Shown here one piece after another: positions 7,758 through 16,423 of a DNA stretch of 64,000 bases. Under the pieces are notes generated by a model that was not told the origin of the DNA, did no database searches, and saw only the letters and a list, made by a program, of their open reading frames with translations. The stretch is from Thermoproteota archaeon (lineage in GTDB: Archaea > Thermoproteota > Thermoprotei_A > Sulfolobales > Ignisphaeraceae): contig JAUQPB010000001.1 in assembly GCA_030550585.1 (NCBI GenBank), positions 1 to 64,000 of the forward strand, given 5' to 3'. The position numbers and the translations under genes were made by a program. How positions within the stretch are numbered: the first letter of the stretch is position 1; every line of letters starts with the position of its first letter.

Positions 7758-9215
7758 TTATGATATTATTAGTAGATTTGCTGAGTGTGGTGGTATTGTT
7801 AACACTTCTCTTGTTTGTGGCACTCTCTCCTCTATTCTGACTCTGTTTGGCTCTTCGAATGTGTTTTTATCGTCTATGGAGGATCCCGCCACATACCTGT
7901 GTATAATTGTTGATGGCTCTAGGCCTTTTATGTGCAGGTGTATCTCGGCTTCTTCCTCTGGATGCCTGTTAACGATGTAGAGATACATTTTGTTGTCTAC
8001 CCTCACTGCAGAGGCGTCTATGTATGGAACTAGCATGTCCAGCTCTTCTGATCTATATGTTGGTGATGCCACATATGTTGCAACTACATCACCCTCCCTA
8101 GTCTCTGAGTATAGTCTAAACACAAGGTATTGTGGTGTTAGAAGAATTCTATCGTCTTTCGTTAGCATCAGTGGCAACACATTTACTGTTTGCGCAAATG
8201 TTGCTATTGGAACTATTTTCGATAGTCTCTGAAGAGCGTTTAGCACAAGCGCTGTGAACACAGCGTCTTTAACGCTTGTTATCTGCTCTAGATATGGGGG
8301 CTGCGCCTCCGGATACCACACATTCCACTCGTCGAATGCTATCCTTATATCCCTCTTTATATTGTATTTCCGCTTGGTCTGCTGAACAACGTTGTATATG
8401 CTCTTCAGGTTCTCCTCTATCCGTATAGGCCATGCAACAAGGTCTTCATATCTCTTCCCCTGCCTATCTGCAAATATGTATGTGTGTATAGATAGATAGT
8501 CTATGTAGTCGCCAGCTATTCTAATCATGTCTATGTTCCACTCTGGGTCGTAGTCAACCCCAACGGCGACAAGCTTTATTGTTGGGTCCACCCTCCTCAT
8601 ATGGTCGGCAAACTGAACAGTTCTCCAACCACATTCCTCAGCATCTCTACAGAAGCCGACCTGCCACCTACCATATAATTCGTTTCCAATGCCCCACAAC
8701 CTAACGTTGTAAGGCTCTGGATGACCATATTTCCTCCTGAGATTAGCGTAGTATGTATCCTTTGTAGAGTTGCAGTATTCGACCCATGCAGCAGCCTCCT
8801 CAGGAGTCCCATTACCGGCATTGACAACTATGTAGGGCTCTGCACCAACAAGCCTAGCCCACTCAACAAATTCGTCGGTTCCAAACTCGTTTGGCTCGAC
8901 CTGCCCCCAAGCCAAGTCAAATCTCTTTGGCCTGCTCTCCCTGGGTCCAACACCATCGAGCCAGTTGTATTGGGAAACAAAGTTTCCGCCAGGCCACCTA
9001 ACAACAGTGGGCTTAATGGCTTTGACAGCCTCTAGAACATCGAGTCTAAAGCCCCTTAGATTTGGTATGCTAGACCTCTCCCCAACCCATATACCACCAT
9101 AGATACACCTGCCAAGATGCTCTATAAACTGTCCATAGATTCTCTTATCAAGTTGCGATACAATCGATGAGGCGTCAAGATAGACATCAGATTTAATCAT
9201 AGCTCTATCCACCAA
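7758..9215 (-). CDS. Alpha-L-arabinofuranosidase, GH51
   Basis: 485 residues, the usual length for cytoplasmic GH51 enzymes. Typical motifs are QFIEHLGRCIYGGIW near the N terminus, VVRWPGGNFVS, WGIGNELYG (general acid/base Glu) and IAFDEWNVW (nucleophile Glu), followed by the C-terminal beta-sandwich. It releases arabinose from arabinoxylan- or arabinan-derived oligosaccharides. There is no signal peptide, so imported sugars are the likely substrate. The start is ATG 9215; ATG 9200 is an alternative. It sits between the two coiled-coil genes and points the other way. Confidence 0.96.
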   Translation of the reverse strand: MVDRAMIKSDVYLDASSIVSQLDKRIYGQFIEHLGRCIYGGIWVGERSSIPNLRGFRLDVLEAVKAIKPTVVRWPGGNFVSQYNWLDGVGPRESRPKRFDLAWGQVEPNEFGTDEFVEWARLVGAEPYIVVNAGNGTPEEAAAWVEYCNSTKDTYYANLRRKYGHPEPYNVRLWGIGNELYGRWQVGFCRDAEECGWRTVQFADHMRRVDPTIKLVAVGVDYDPEWNIDMIRIAGDYIDYLSIHTYIFADRQGKRYEDLVAWPIRIEENLKSIYNVVQQTKRKYNIKRDIRIAFDEWNVWYPEAQPPYLEQITSVKDAVFTALVLNALQRLSKIVPIATFAQTVNVLPLMLTKDDRILLTPQYLVFRLYSETREGDVVATYVASPTYRSEELDMLVPYIDASAVRVDNKMYLYIVNRHPEEEAEIHLHIKGLEPSTIIHRYVAGSSIDDKNTFEEPNRVRIEERVPQTREVLTIPPHSANLLIIS

Positions 9216-9340
9216 GCTACATGCAAAAGAAAGAAGCTTAAAACTATATTGTTAGACAATTCTAGGCAACAATGCTTTGAAGTCGCAATAGCATATAAGT
9301 TTTCTAAGGGTAGGATTTTTGCTGAGGAGCTAGGTCTGCT

Positions 9341-9997
9341 ATGAGCATCGACATCTTGATATCTACGATATCGTCTATCGCTGCTATAGTAGCCTCTGTA
9401 GCGTCTCTAGCTTATTGGCTTGGCAAGAAATTTGCGGAAATAGACCGCAGGTTTAGGGAGATAGACAGAAGATTTGAGGAAATAGACAAGAGATTTGAAG
9501 AGATAGACAAGAGGTTTAGAGATATCGATGAGAGATTCAAAGAGATGGAACGCAGGTTTGAGTCTTTAGAGAAGAGGGTTTCGGGAGTTGAGGAGAGGAT
9601 TGCAAGACTTGAAAACAGCCTTAGACAGTTCTCGGAGGTTTTGATAGGTTCTCTAGAGGTTAAGGGTGTGTTTACATCGACTGAGGCCACAGCTCTGAAG
9701 AACCTTGTCAAGGCTTTGATACCTATTCCAAGCTCTAAGTACTACACTAGAGAGGTTTATGAGAGGTTGAAGCGGTTGCTCGATAAGGATTCCAATGAAT
9801 ATACCATGGCCGATATATACGAGTTGGAGGAGATAGCAGATCTAATAGAGAAAGAGGGTTACGAGTCAAAGAGGAGAGAGCTCATCGACTATGCATGGAA
9901 GCTTAGATACTTTGCTATGGTGGCCAAGGTAGTGTTTATATATCCAAAGCTCAGAAAGCTTGCAGAGCAAGGAAAGAACATGATAACGCCGTCGTAA
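9341..9997 (+). CDS. Membrane-anchored coiled-coil protein (copy 2)
   Basis: 218 residues from ATG 9341. An N-terminal membrane helix (ILISTISSIAAIVASVASLAYWLG) is followed by EIDxRFx heptads (about residues 30-95) and a helical C-terminal domain different from that of copy 1. The membrane-helix end (YWLGKKFAEID) and the heptads match copy 1 closely in DNA, whereas the C-terminal domains do not. The family's role is unknown; heptads and anchor suggest a scaffold or filament-forming protein at the membrane. Confidence 0.85.
   Translation: MSIDILISTISSIAAIVASVASLAYWLGKKFAEIDRRFREIDRRFEEIDKRFEEIDKRFRDIDERFKEMERRFESLEKRVSGVEERIARLENSLRQFSEVLIGSLEVKGVFTSTEATALKNLVKALIPIPSSKYYTREVYERLKRLLDKDSNEYTMADIYELEEIADLIEKEGYESKRRELIDYAWKLRYFAMVAKVVFIYPKLRKLAEQGKNMITPS
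9458..9550 (+). repeat. 93-nt direct repeat shared with 7087-7179
   Basis: Second copy of the identical heptad-coding block. The surrounding 5' part (TGGCTTGGCAAGAAATTTGC) is also shared, but the number of heptads differs by about one between the genes. Confidence 0.9.
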
Positions 9998-10016
9998 TCC
10001 ATGTTAAATTGCTTAG

Positions 10017-10973
10017 CTACAGGTGTTTCCACAGTGTTAGTGGCGAGATTTTCGATGGGTCTGGCCTTAGCCGCCCAGCCCTAATCCTCTCCAAAGCCTT
10101 TGTGAGAGGCTCTGCATCGAGTGCCACTGTTGTGTATAGAGCTGCTAAAGCGCTCCACCTCCCCCATACCCTTGTATACTCCCTCTCGACACTCTTCTCA
10201 TCTATTTTATAGACCTCTGCAACAATTCTTCTAAGCCACCTATCTATAGGCGGCTTCGAGTAGTCTCTAAGCGAGAGTGCTAGTGCTAGTCTCGAGGTGT
10301 ATTCCCCCACACCCCTAATGCTTAGTAGCTCCCCCTCAAGCTCCTCAGACCCAACATCAAATCCATTCAAATGCTGCTTCCCTGCAAACAGCTTCGCCAA
10401 TGCAACAACAGTTTTTGCTCTATAGCCAAGACCAGCATCTAAGAGCATGTCCATGCTATTCTCATTTATGTTTGAAGGGCTTGGAGGAACATATGTTTCA
10501 ATACCTTCGACAGAAACCCTCTTCCCAAAAACCCTTATGAAATTGTAAAACATTTTCCACCCCTGCCTAAAACTAGCGTTTTGCTGGCAAACACCTATGA
10601 CAGATGCTATCCATGGCTGGGAAGCCCTTATGTGCATACCATACAACGTTTCTAGAGATGGCGAGAGTAGAGGGTCTTTAGCCACTATACCGTAAAACTC
10701 TGTCAAGTTCTCCACCAAACCAAGAACGTGCTCAACTATTTTGCCGAGCCCATCAACACCCTCCAACCTCCTATTCTTGGATACGTAGACCCGGGCCTCG
10801 ATCTCGCTACCCAAATCAGCAAGAACAATAATAGCGTCTTCCAATGGGACTAGAAGCCTCTTGCCGTTGAACCAAAAAGAGAAGTTGTATACAGAGGCCG
10901 TCAAGAAGAAGCTGAAGTCTTTGGGCTTCTTAAAAACGAGCTTATCGAAATAGACAAGCTTTTCTGCGGACAT
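10017..10973 (-). CDS. HhH-GPD DNA glycosylase, AlkA/OGG-like
   Basis: 318 residues. The helix-hairpin-helix and catalytic loop are clear: LLSIRGVGEYTSRLALALSL followed by PPIDRWLRRIV, whose Asp is the conserved activator. The position that is Lys in bifunctional OGG1 (GVGxK) is Tyr here (GVGEY), so a monofunctional, AlkA-like base-excision glycosylase is more likely than a glycosylase/lyase. No iron-sulfur cysteines are present. The N-terminal 100 residues fit the AlkA/OGG beta-sheet domain. It is a single gene with its start at ATG 10973. Confidence 0.88.
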   Translation of the reverse strand: MSAEKLVYFDKLVFKKPKDFSFFLTASVYNFSFWFNGKRLLVPLEDAIIVLADLGSEIEARVYVSKNRRLEGVDGLGKIVEHVLGLVENLTEFYGIVAKDPLLSPSLETLYGMHIRASQPWIASVIGVCQQNASFRQGWKMFYNFIRVFGKRVSVEGIETYVPPSPSNINENSMDMLLDAGLGYRAKTVVALAKLFAGKQHLNGFDVGSEELEGELLSIRGVGEYTSRLALALSLRDYSKPPIDRWLRRIVAEVYKIDEKSVEREYTRVWGRWSALAALYTTVALDAEPLTKALERIRAGRLRPDPSKISPLTLWKHL

Positions 10974-11041
10974 TGTTATACACCTAGGTCTAGGTTGTGT
11001 ATTATATGAAGTCTGCCAAATCTGTGTTCTATTTGTTGTAT

Positions 11042-12298
11042 CTACCTCTCTTTCCTCCTTATAGACACCTCCAAACCAGCTATGATAACATCTCTATTAA
11101 ATATAGTTATAGCTGTATAGATCAGAGCTATGCAAACAGCTATGCTGGTTGCTATGGACAACGCAACAAGAGTTCCATTTCCCGACAACAAAAATAGTGC
11201 GTAGGCGTAGGGTAGTAGAACCACTGTTGAGCCAGCTAAAATTGCTGTGAATGCTGTTGGTGGAAGCCCTATGAATGCAGCCGCAAACCCTGCTCCGAGG
11301 AAGATAAACAGTATTATTGTCGATAAACCATATGCTGTATTTTCATCAGATGTTATAGACCCTATTATAATGCCTATTGAGCCTGTCATTATGAGTCCCA
11401 AAACAATAGATGCTGGTATTAGAGCGTAAATAATGCTACTAAAAATCGTTGATGCTATACTTGCATTCTGTAGCTGAATTGCCAACTGTGAGGAGGTTTG
11501 GAGAACAGGTACCAACATCGAGATGAACATATTCAACAAGGTTAGAACCCCGTATACTATCGACGATATTGATGACCCGATGATCTTGGCCAACACAATG
11601 TCTCTTCTCTTAATCGGCTGGGCCAAAAGCATTTCAAAAGCCTTTTCAGTTTTCTCCATAGCCACTGTGGCTGTAGCTGACATAGCGTTTATCGCAAGGA
11701 TTATGGAGATGAAAAATGGTAGTGTTGTTGCAGCCGATGCAATTACATAGTATTCATATTCGCTAACAACGTTGTTGAATAGTATAACAGAGGTGTTTAT
11801 GTGTATCGACTTCGACGAGTCTAAACCGATGCTGTGTTCCATACCTATGGCTATGGGCAAGAGCCTTTCAAGTGCTTGTAAAAAAGATAGGAGCCTGTCT
11901 CACATCGAATTTCCGCTGGACATGGAAAAAGACATGAGTTTTACAAAACCCTTTAAGCTGACGCCCCTCTGTGGGGAGGTGACATTCTCTGTGAACCCCC
12001 TCGGTATAGCCACTCCTATGCTACACTTGGAGACAGCTTATTGAAGAGATGAACATGTGTATACCTTTCCATTGAACGACTTGTTGAGCAGGTCTGCCAA
12101 GGTTGTGATGACGCTGCTGTTCTCTTCAAAGACTACGCATATACCCGCCTCGCTAGCCTCAGCCCCAATCTTGAGTGTCTCGCCAATCAAATTCCCAAGA
12201 ATGCTATAGAAAACTGCTACGATTATGAGGGTGGCTATGTAGCCAGGGCTCTTGAGAAAAACTCGGAGCTCTCTCTTCACAAGTTGTGAAAGGACCAT
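11042..12298 (-). pseudogene. ABC-2 type permease with two in-frame stop codons
   Basis: One reading frame runs through the region, but TAA (12040-12038) and TGA (11902-11900) interrupt it. The 86-residue N-terminal piece (LVKRELRVFLKSPGYIATLIIV membrane helix), the bridge between the stops and the 272-residue C-terminal piece with about six membrane helices are all in the same frame, with no indel. A whole protein of about 418 residues would be a normal ABC-2 permease with a large extracellular loop. It lies 4 nt downstream of the ATPase gene at 12303. The C-terminal piece could in theory restart at TTG 11860. Confidence 0.88.
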
Positions 12299-12302
12299 CT
12301 TG

Positions 12303-13043
12303 TTACACTGTAGCCCTGTTTTTCATCTTTATGAATACCTCCTCTAGGTTTGCAACATTAGCAAGTTTCTTCAGCTGTTCTGGTGTTCCCTCGGCTATGA
12401 GCTTGCCCTTGTATAGCATGCCGACTCTGTGGCTGAGGTACTCAACCTCGAGCATGTTGTGGCTGCTCAGAAGAACTGTTATGCCAAACTCTCTATTGTA
12501 TTTTTTAATCATGTCCCTGACATATATGCTTTTCTCAACGTCTAGTCCGGTTGTTGGCTCGTCTAGTATTAGGAGTTTTGGTTTGGAGGCTAGAACAGTT
12601 GCGACGGCGAGTATTCTTTTCATGCCCTTGCTATATGTTCTAATAGGCTTTTTCAAAGTGTTTCCGAGATCGCATATTTTGGCAGCTTCTTCAACAGCTT
12701 CTTCAAGCCTTGCACCACCAAACCTCAGAGAAAGCATAAACTTTATGAAGTCGTAGCCAGTCAAATCCCTGTATGCACCAGCCTCCTCAGGCAGGTAGTT
12801 GATCATAGACCTAACACGAAGAGGTTCTCTAACAACGTCAACACCATAGACATAGACACTGCCTCTAGTAGGCTTAATCAAAGTAGCTATAATCCTAAGG
12901 GTAGTTGTCTTACCACTCCCATTAGGCCCAACCAAAGCATATATCTCTCCATCGCCAACAGTAAAGGAAAGACCATCAACACCTACAGACCCCCTACCAT
13001 AGACCTTAACAAGATCCCTAACAACAACAGCATAAACACTCAC
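12303..13043 (-). CDS. ABC exporter ATP-binding protein
   Basis: About 246 residues. The start GTG 13043 is chosen because a minus-strand TTTTTATATG box near 13084-13075 would put transcription just upstream. It has Walker A GPNGSGKTTT, signature TYSKGMKR, Walker B LLILDEPTTG and the H-loop SSHN. It is of the DRA/CcmA-like class that drives ABC-2 permeases, and its partner permease follows directly but is interrupted by two stops, so this ATPase may be orphaned. The substrate is unknown. Confidence 0.93.
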   Translation of the reverse strand: MSVYAVVVRDLVKVYGRGSVGVDGLSFTVGDGEIYALVGPNGSGKTTTLRIIATLIKPTRGSVYVYGVDVVREPLRVRSMINYLPEEAGAYRDLTGYDFIKFMLSLRFGGARLEEAVEEAAKICDLGNTLKKPIRTYSKGMKRILAVATVLASKPKLLILDEPTTGLDVEKSIYVRDMIKKYNREFGITVLLSSHNMLEVEYLSHRVGMLYKGKLIAEGTPEQLKKLANVANLEEVFIKMKNRATV

Positions 13044-13204
13044 CCAAACCACCACACAAACAAAGCACATAGAGCATATAAAAACTTTTGTACTTTGCAT
13101 ACACAACCATCCAAAAGCAAAAGACAATCAAAACCAAACAAATGGTTACAAAACACCAAAAACCGCCTAAACATCCCAAAACACAGATAGACAAACACAC
13201 AACA

Positions 13205-13630
13205 TCAGCTAACACAATACTTTCTAGCCAACAATTGAGTGACAACAAATTGAAAGGTTATGAACGCACTAATTGCGTTCCCAATGACATTGAATCCCAT
13301 TTTTATGTTAAGCAACATCTCCAAAACCTCGTTTGAATACCATGCACATGCAATCCCCATCACGCCACTGATAGGCACAATTAAAAAGACTAGATTCAAG
13401 CTAATTCTATGGCATGCTCCAAGCCAATAGAATAGCATAAGTATATACACCATTGCCATGGCCATGATTAGAAGCACTACAAATGCAGTCAAATACCCAA
13501 AAGCCTTTATCAAAAGCAATGAAAACCAAGGCATAAACCAAACAAGGAAAGCACAAAAAGCTACAATTATTACAATATACATTATGGCAGTCTTTAAAGA
13601 CGGTTCTTTCCCAGAAACCTGCTGCACCAT
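13205..13630 (-). CDS. Small membrane protein, paralogue of the next gene
   Basis: 141 residues with four predicted membrane helices. The motif MPWFSLLLIKAFGYLTAF is nearly repeated in the neighbour at 13682 (FPWFSWLLIKAFGYWIAF), so the two are tandem paralogues that have diverged in their C-terminal halves. No family is recognised. The start is ATG 13630, with GGTG a short way upstream. The region between it and the ABC gene start is strikingly G+T-rich on this strand. Confidence 0.7.
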   Translation of the reverse strand: MVQQVSGKEPSLKTAIMYIVIIVAFCAFLVWFMPWFSLLLIKAFGYLTAFVVLLIMAMAMVYILMLFYWLGACHRISLNLVFLIVPISGVMGIACAWYSNEVLEMLLNIKMGFNVIGNAISAFITFQFVVTQLLARKYCVS

Positions 13631-13681
13631 ACAACACCACCTAAATATTAAAATTAATAGAGTGTTGTCTTTGTATACAAA

Positions 13682-14200
13682 TCATTTGTTTTGTTGCATA
13701 TGTCTAGAATCCCATTGTGTATATCCATATTTCTTGAATTTCCTCATTAACCTGTGTGCTAAGGTTGTTCCTTCACCAATCAACAGCCTTCTATATCTCA
13801 ATGCATAGAGGCAAAATACAAACATTCCAAAGAGGGAAATTGGTAGCAAAATAACATTGTCATTTATATCCATATTAAATATCCTCTCCAATGCAAATGT
13901 TGCATTTCGTGCAAATATGAATGACGCTAAGGCAAGGGTGGGAAAGGCTAATAAAAAGATTTTAGGATTAATCCTTCCAGAAACATAAAGCCAGGGAACC
14001 ACCATAAATATATACGTTGCGGACATCGCTATAAACAGAAATACTGAAAAAGCTATCCAATAGCCAAAAGCCTTTATCAAAAGCCATGAAAACCAAGGGA
14101 ATAAGAAAAACACAGCAGCAAAACATACAGCAACACTAAGAGCAACATATGCTACAATAACTTTATCAGAAGTCATTTCTCTAGAGATTTGCTGTGCCAT
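13682..14200 (-). CDS. Small membrane protein, paralogue of the previous gene
   Basis: 172 residues, four membrane helices and a basic cytoplasmic tail (RLMRKFKKYGYTQW). It shares the N-terminal QQ-S motif and the PWFSxLLIKAFGY segment with the protein at 13205. Start ATG 14200 has GGGTGC upstream. Function unknown. The paralogues and the following small membrane gene form a compact same-strand cluster. Confidence 0.72.
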   Translation of the reverse strand: MAQQISREMTSDKVIVAYVALSVAVCFAAVFFLFPWFSWLLIKAFGYWIAFSVFLFIAMSATYIFMVVPWLYVSGRINPKIFLLAFPTLALASFIFARNATFALERIFNMDINDNVILLPISLFGMFVFCLYALRYRRLLIGEGTTLAHRLMRKFKKYGYTQWDSRHMQQNK

Positions 14201-14247
14201 AGCACAGCACCCAAAGATATTTATTTTGTATTAAAAAATAAAGTTTA

Positions 14248-14598
14248 CTATCTTTCTCCAGCTGGAGGTAGTGAAGGACAGTTAGAGCCAAAGAGATTTC
14301 CGACAAAGAATATGCCAACTGTAGTACCAACAACAGTAGCGATAGGCTTTGCAAACGCTATTATAGCTAATCCAGCTATTGTTGCAGCTACTCCTATGCA
14401 TGCAACAGTGCTATTGCGAACTAGGTAACCAATGCCTATGGTAACCAATCCTGCTATTGTAACTGCTATTCCAACTAGTAGCCATGGAAAGTCTATTATT
14501 AGTGCATATCCTTTTTCTACTGGCTTGTCTATTTCTTTTGGTATATTGTTTGCTAACCCATTTAATGCGTTGGCTATTTGCGGATATGCTGTCGGTAC
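14248..14598 (-). CDS. Small two-helix membrane protein with no standard start codon
   Basis: The frame is open from the TAA at 14613 to 14248 and reads plausibly throughout, including PQIANALNGLANNIP, DKPVEKGYALIIDFPWLLVG and two Gly-rich membrane helices. A good ribosome site GGGAGG lies at 14608-14603, but the codon after a 4-nt gap is GTA (14598-14596), not GTG, and the first ATG/GTG/TTG in frame is TTG 14448. Either the start was lost by one base change or an unusual start is used. Function unknown. Confidence 0.5.
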   Translation of the reverse strand, partial: VPTAYPQIANALNGLANNIPKEIDKPVEKGYALIIDFPWLLVGIAVTIAGLVTIGIGYLVRNSTVACIGVAATIAGLAIIAFAKPIATVVGTTVGIFFVGNLFGSNCPSLPPAGER

Positions 14599-14816
14599 GT
14601 ATCCTCCCTTTTAACGATAGAATAGATTTGAATACTTTTGAATAACTCTGTTTTTTCTGTTGGCAGTGAGCCGCGATGCGATGAGGTTCAATCTATAGAT
14701 GGGCCTTGCAGTATTGGGCTTCACGGAGCTTTGTGAGTTGTGAGCGGAGCTAAAAATTGAAGAACTATCTAAAAAGTATCGTGGGAGGGGGATACTGCAC
14801 GTTCCTCAGTTTTTGT

Positions 14817-14978
14817 TTAGCGAACCTGTGTTTTGGATATTGTGTAGAGGGTTATGAGCACCAATGTGGAGAACGCTACAAAGAGTGTTCCTATGGCTAG
14901 TCGAAGGGGTATATCTAGTTGGATGTTGAGCATGTTTTCTAGAGCTCTTCGAAGCCTCAATAGGCAACCTGAGAGCAT
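14817..14978 (-). CDS. 53-residue membrane protein near the archaellin gene
   Basis: A short frame from ATG 14978 to TAA 14817. It has a basic N-terminal part (LLRLRRALENMLN) and one strong membrane helix (LAIGTLFVAFSTLVLITLYT). The clean amphipathic/hydrophobic pattern and its place directly downstream of two same-strand genes (15031, 15318) support a real gene. It may be an accessory membrane protein of the archaellum/pilin locus, but this is only from position. Confidence 0.5.
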   Translation of the reverse strand: MLSGCLLRLRRALENMLNIQLDIPLRLAIGTLFVAFSTLVLITLYTISKTQVR

Positions 14979-15030
14979 CTCTGTAAGTTTAGTATTGGGG
15001 CTTTTGGGTGTCTGGAATCTGTGAATATGT

Positions 15031-15297
15031 CTATCTATGTCTAGACCTAGCCAGATGTAGTATCAGAGCAAAGAGTATGTGAAGGCCGATAGCAAGACAT
15101 GTAACGGCCAAGCCAACAAACACATAGAACAATACATCGCTTTGAAAAGAGGAAAGGTAGAGCATAACAACACCCACAACAATGAAGCCTATAGACTCAA
15201 AAACTATGATAATTAAAGAAGAGTCTGAAGAAAATACACCAGAAGAAGTGTTTAAGGATAAAAAAATATTTTTGTTTTCAAGTTTCAAGCTAACCAC
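15031..15297 (-). CDS. Small two-helix membrane protein downstream of archaellin
   Basis: 88 residues from GTG 15297, 20 nt after the archaellin stop, so probably in the same transcript. It has a polar N-terminal part of about 28 residues, then two long membrane helices (SLIIIVFESIGFIVVGVVML and VLFYVFVGLAVTCLAIGLHI) and a short basic tail. No family recognised. Confidence 0.62.
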   Translation of the reverse strand: MVSLKLENKNIFLSLNTSSGVFSSDSSLIIIVFESIGFIVVGVVMLYLSSFQSDVLFYVFVGLAVTCLAIGLHILFALILHLARSRHR

Positions 15298-15317
15298 GTT
15301 GACAGTCTTTCCTAAGG

Positions 15318-16028
15318 CTAGCCAAGATCTATAACACTATACGCTAGAGATGCTGGAACAGTCCTCTCAACAGTTAGAGCAGCACCAATCGGAGGCTTAA
15401 TCTCAACCTTAAAGACATCATACGGGTTGAGACCCTTTATACTTGTGTAGCCGAGATCTTCAGCCAGCTTTGTGAAGTTGACAACAACCAAGACTTTCTC
15501 ACCCGGCTGAAGCACTGTATCACCGTTGTTGTTGGGGCTCCACACTACTGCAACACCATTGGTCACGTGTCCTGCTAGCATACAGAGATTCGTTATGTTA
15601 TAGCTGTAAGTCCCAGTTTTTCCAAGGTTATCAATTATTGCCTTAGTAAGATTGGTGACTGCTTGCTGAGTAGTATTTATGTAGAGGTTTGTGCCGCCCA
15701 GCTTGTTTATTACCCATGCTGCTATGTCTGCTTTTCCTGGTGTTAAATCGACGTCTTTTTGTCCTGCTGATAGTCTAACTGGTATTACGGCACACGTCAA
15801 ATTGTGAATACTTGTATCTACATATGCTAGTACTGTTCCGTCTACTTCTAGAGAGCTGCTTGCCTGTGCTAGGCCCTGGGCCATAACCTCTTTGCTTCTC
15901 TGCGTTGTGTAAAAGCCCATGTTTAGTGCTACAAAGGCTAGTGCAGCAGCCACTACAACAAATGCTATTAGCACTATAGCAGCCTCAATACCCACAATAC
16001 CCCTCAACAGTCTTGTCCTCATCTTCAT
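15318..16028 (-). CDS. Archaellin (type IV pilin-like filament protein)
   Basis: About 236 residues from ATG 16028, preceded by GGGTGA; the frame is open further upstream. The N terminus has a class III signal: a basic stretch RTRLLRG, then GIEAAIVLIAFVVVAAALAFVALNMG, where FlaK/PibD-type peptidase would cut before the hydrophobic helix. The C-terminal head carries many N-x-T/S sequons, as in N-glycosylated archaellins. No fla/arl motor genes are in the window, so this is either an isolated filament gene or the edge of a scattered set. An adhesive pilin is the alternative. Confidence 0.88.
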   Translation of the reverse strand: MKMRTRLLRGIVGIEAAIVLIAFVVVAAALAFVALNMGFYTTQRSKEVMAQGLAQASSSLEVDGTVLAYVDTSIHNLTCAVIPVRLSAGQKDVDLTPGKADIAAWVINKLGGTNLYINTTQQAVTNLTKAIIDNLGKTGTYSYNITNLCMLAGHVTNGVAVVWSPNNNGDTVLQPGEKVLVVVNFTKLAEDLGYTSIKGLNPYDVFKVEIKPPIGAALTVERTVPASLAYSVIDLG

Positions 16029-16423
16029 CTGGTTCACCCGTCCCAACAAATTTGGCACTCCTCAAGAATATTCAAGATTAGTGCATAGAGGCGACCACAC
16101 GCCTAGAACAACAAACAAATCAAGCAATAGAATGCAGAGACGCCAACACGCTAATGTATAAAGAGAGGAGGTGTTGATCCAGATCTGGTTGCAGCAATCC
16201 TAATCTCGAATCTGCGTAGCTTGATCCTCAGAGAGCTGATCTGGCGCCACAGTTAGTTGTTCTCATATTCATTGCTGATAGGGGTTGGATAGCGAAACAC
16301 AGTTATTAGCAGCTTATCCGCCGTCGAGTTTTTGCTGATCTTGGTTCATTGTGTAGAGGGGTTGGTTTGTGAGCTATAAAGGTAAAATACCTCTTGCGAT
16401 CTATTTCAAGTTTTGCTGTTTAG
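16029..16423. other. Intergenic region between divergent archaellin and PLD genes
   Basis: Gene-free. It contains the 10-bp palindrome CCAGATCTGG near 16177-16186 with related TGATCTGG copies nearby, and three TTGCTGAT-like words. A RUGAUGA C-box is absent, so the CTGA words are not taken as C/D RNA. Promoters for both flanking genes must lie here. Confidence 0.4.

Noticed and set aside
13050-13260. Strongly A+C-rich (G+T-rich on the minus strand) stretch with a membrane-like minus-strand frame
   Set aside because: Hydrophobicity follows from base bias, and the region holds the promoter of the ABC ATPase; no separate gene is supported.
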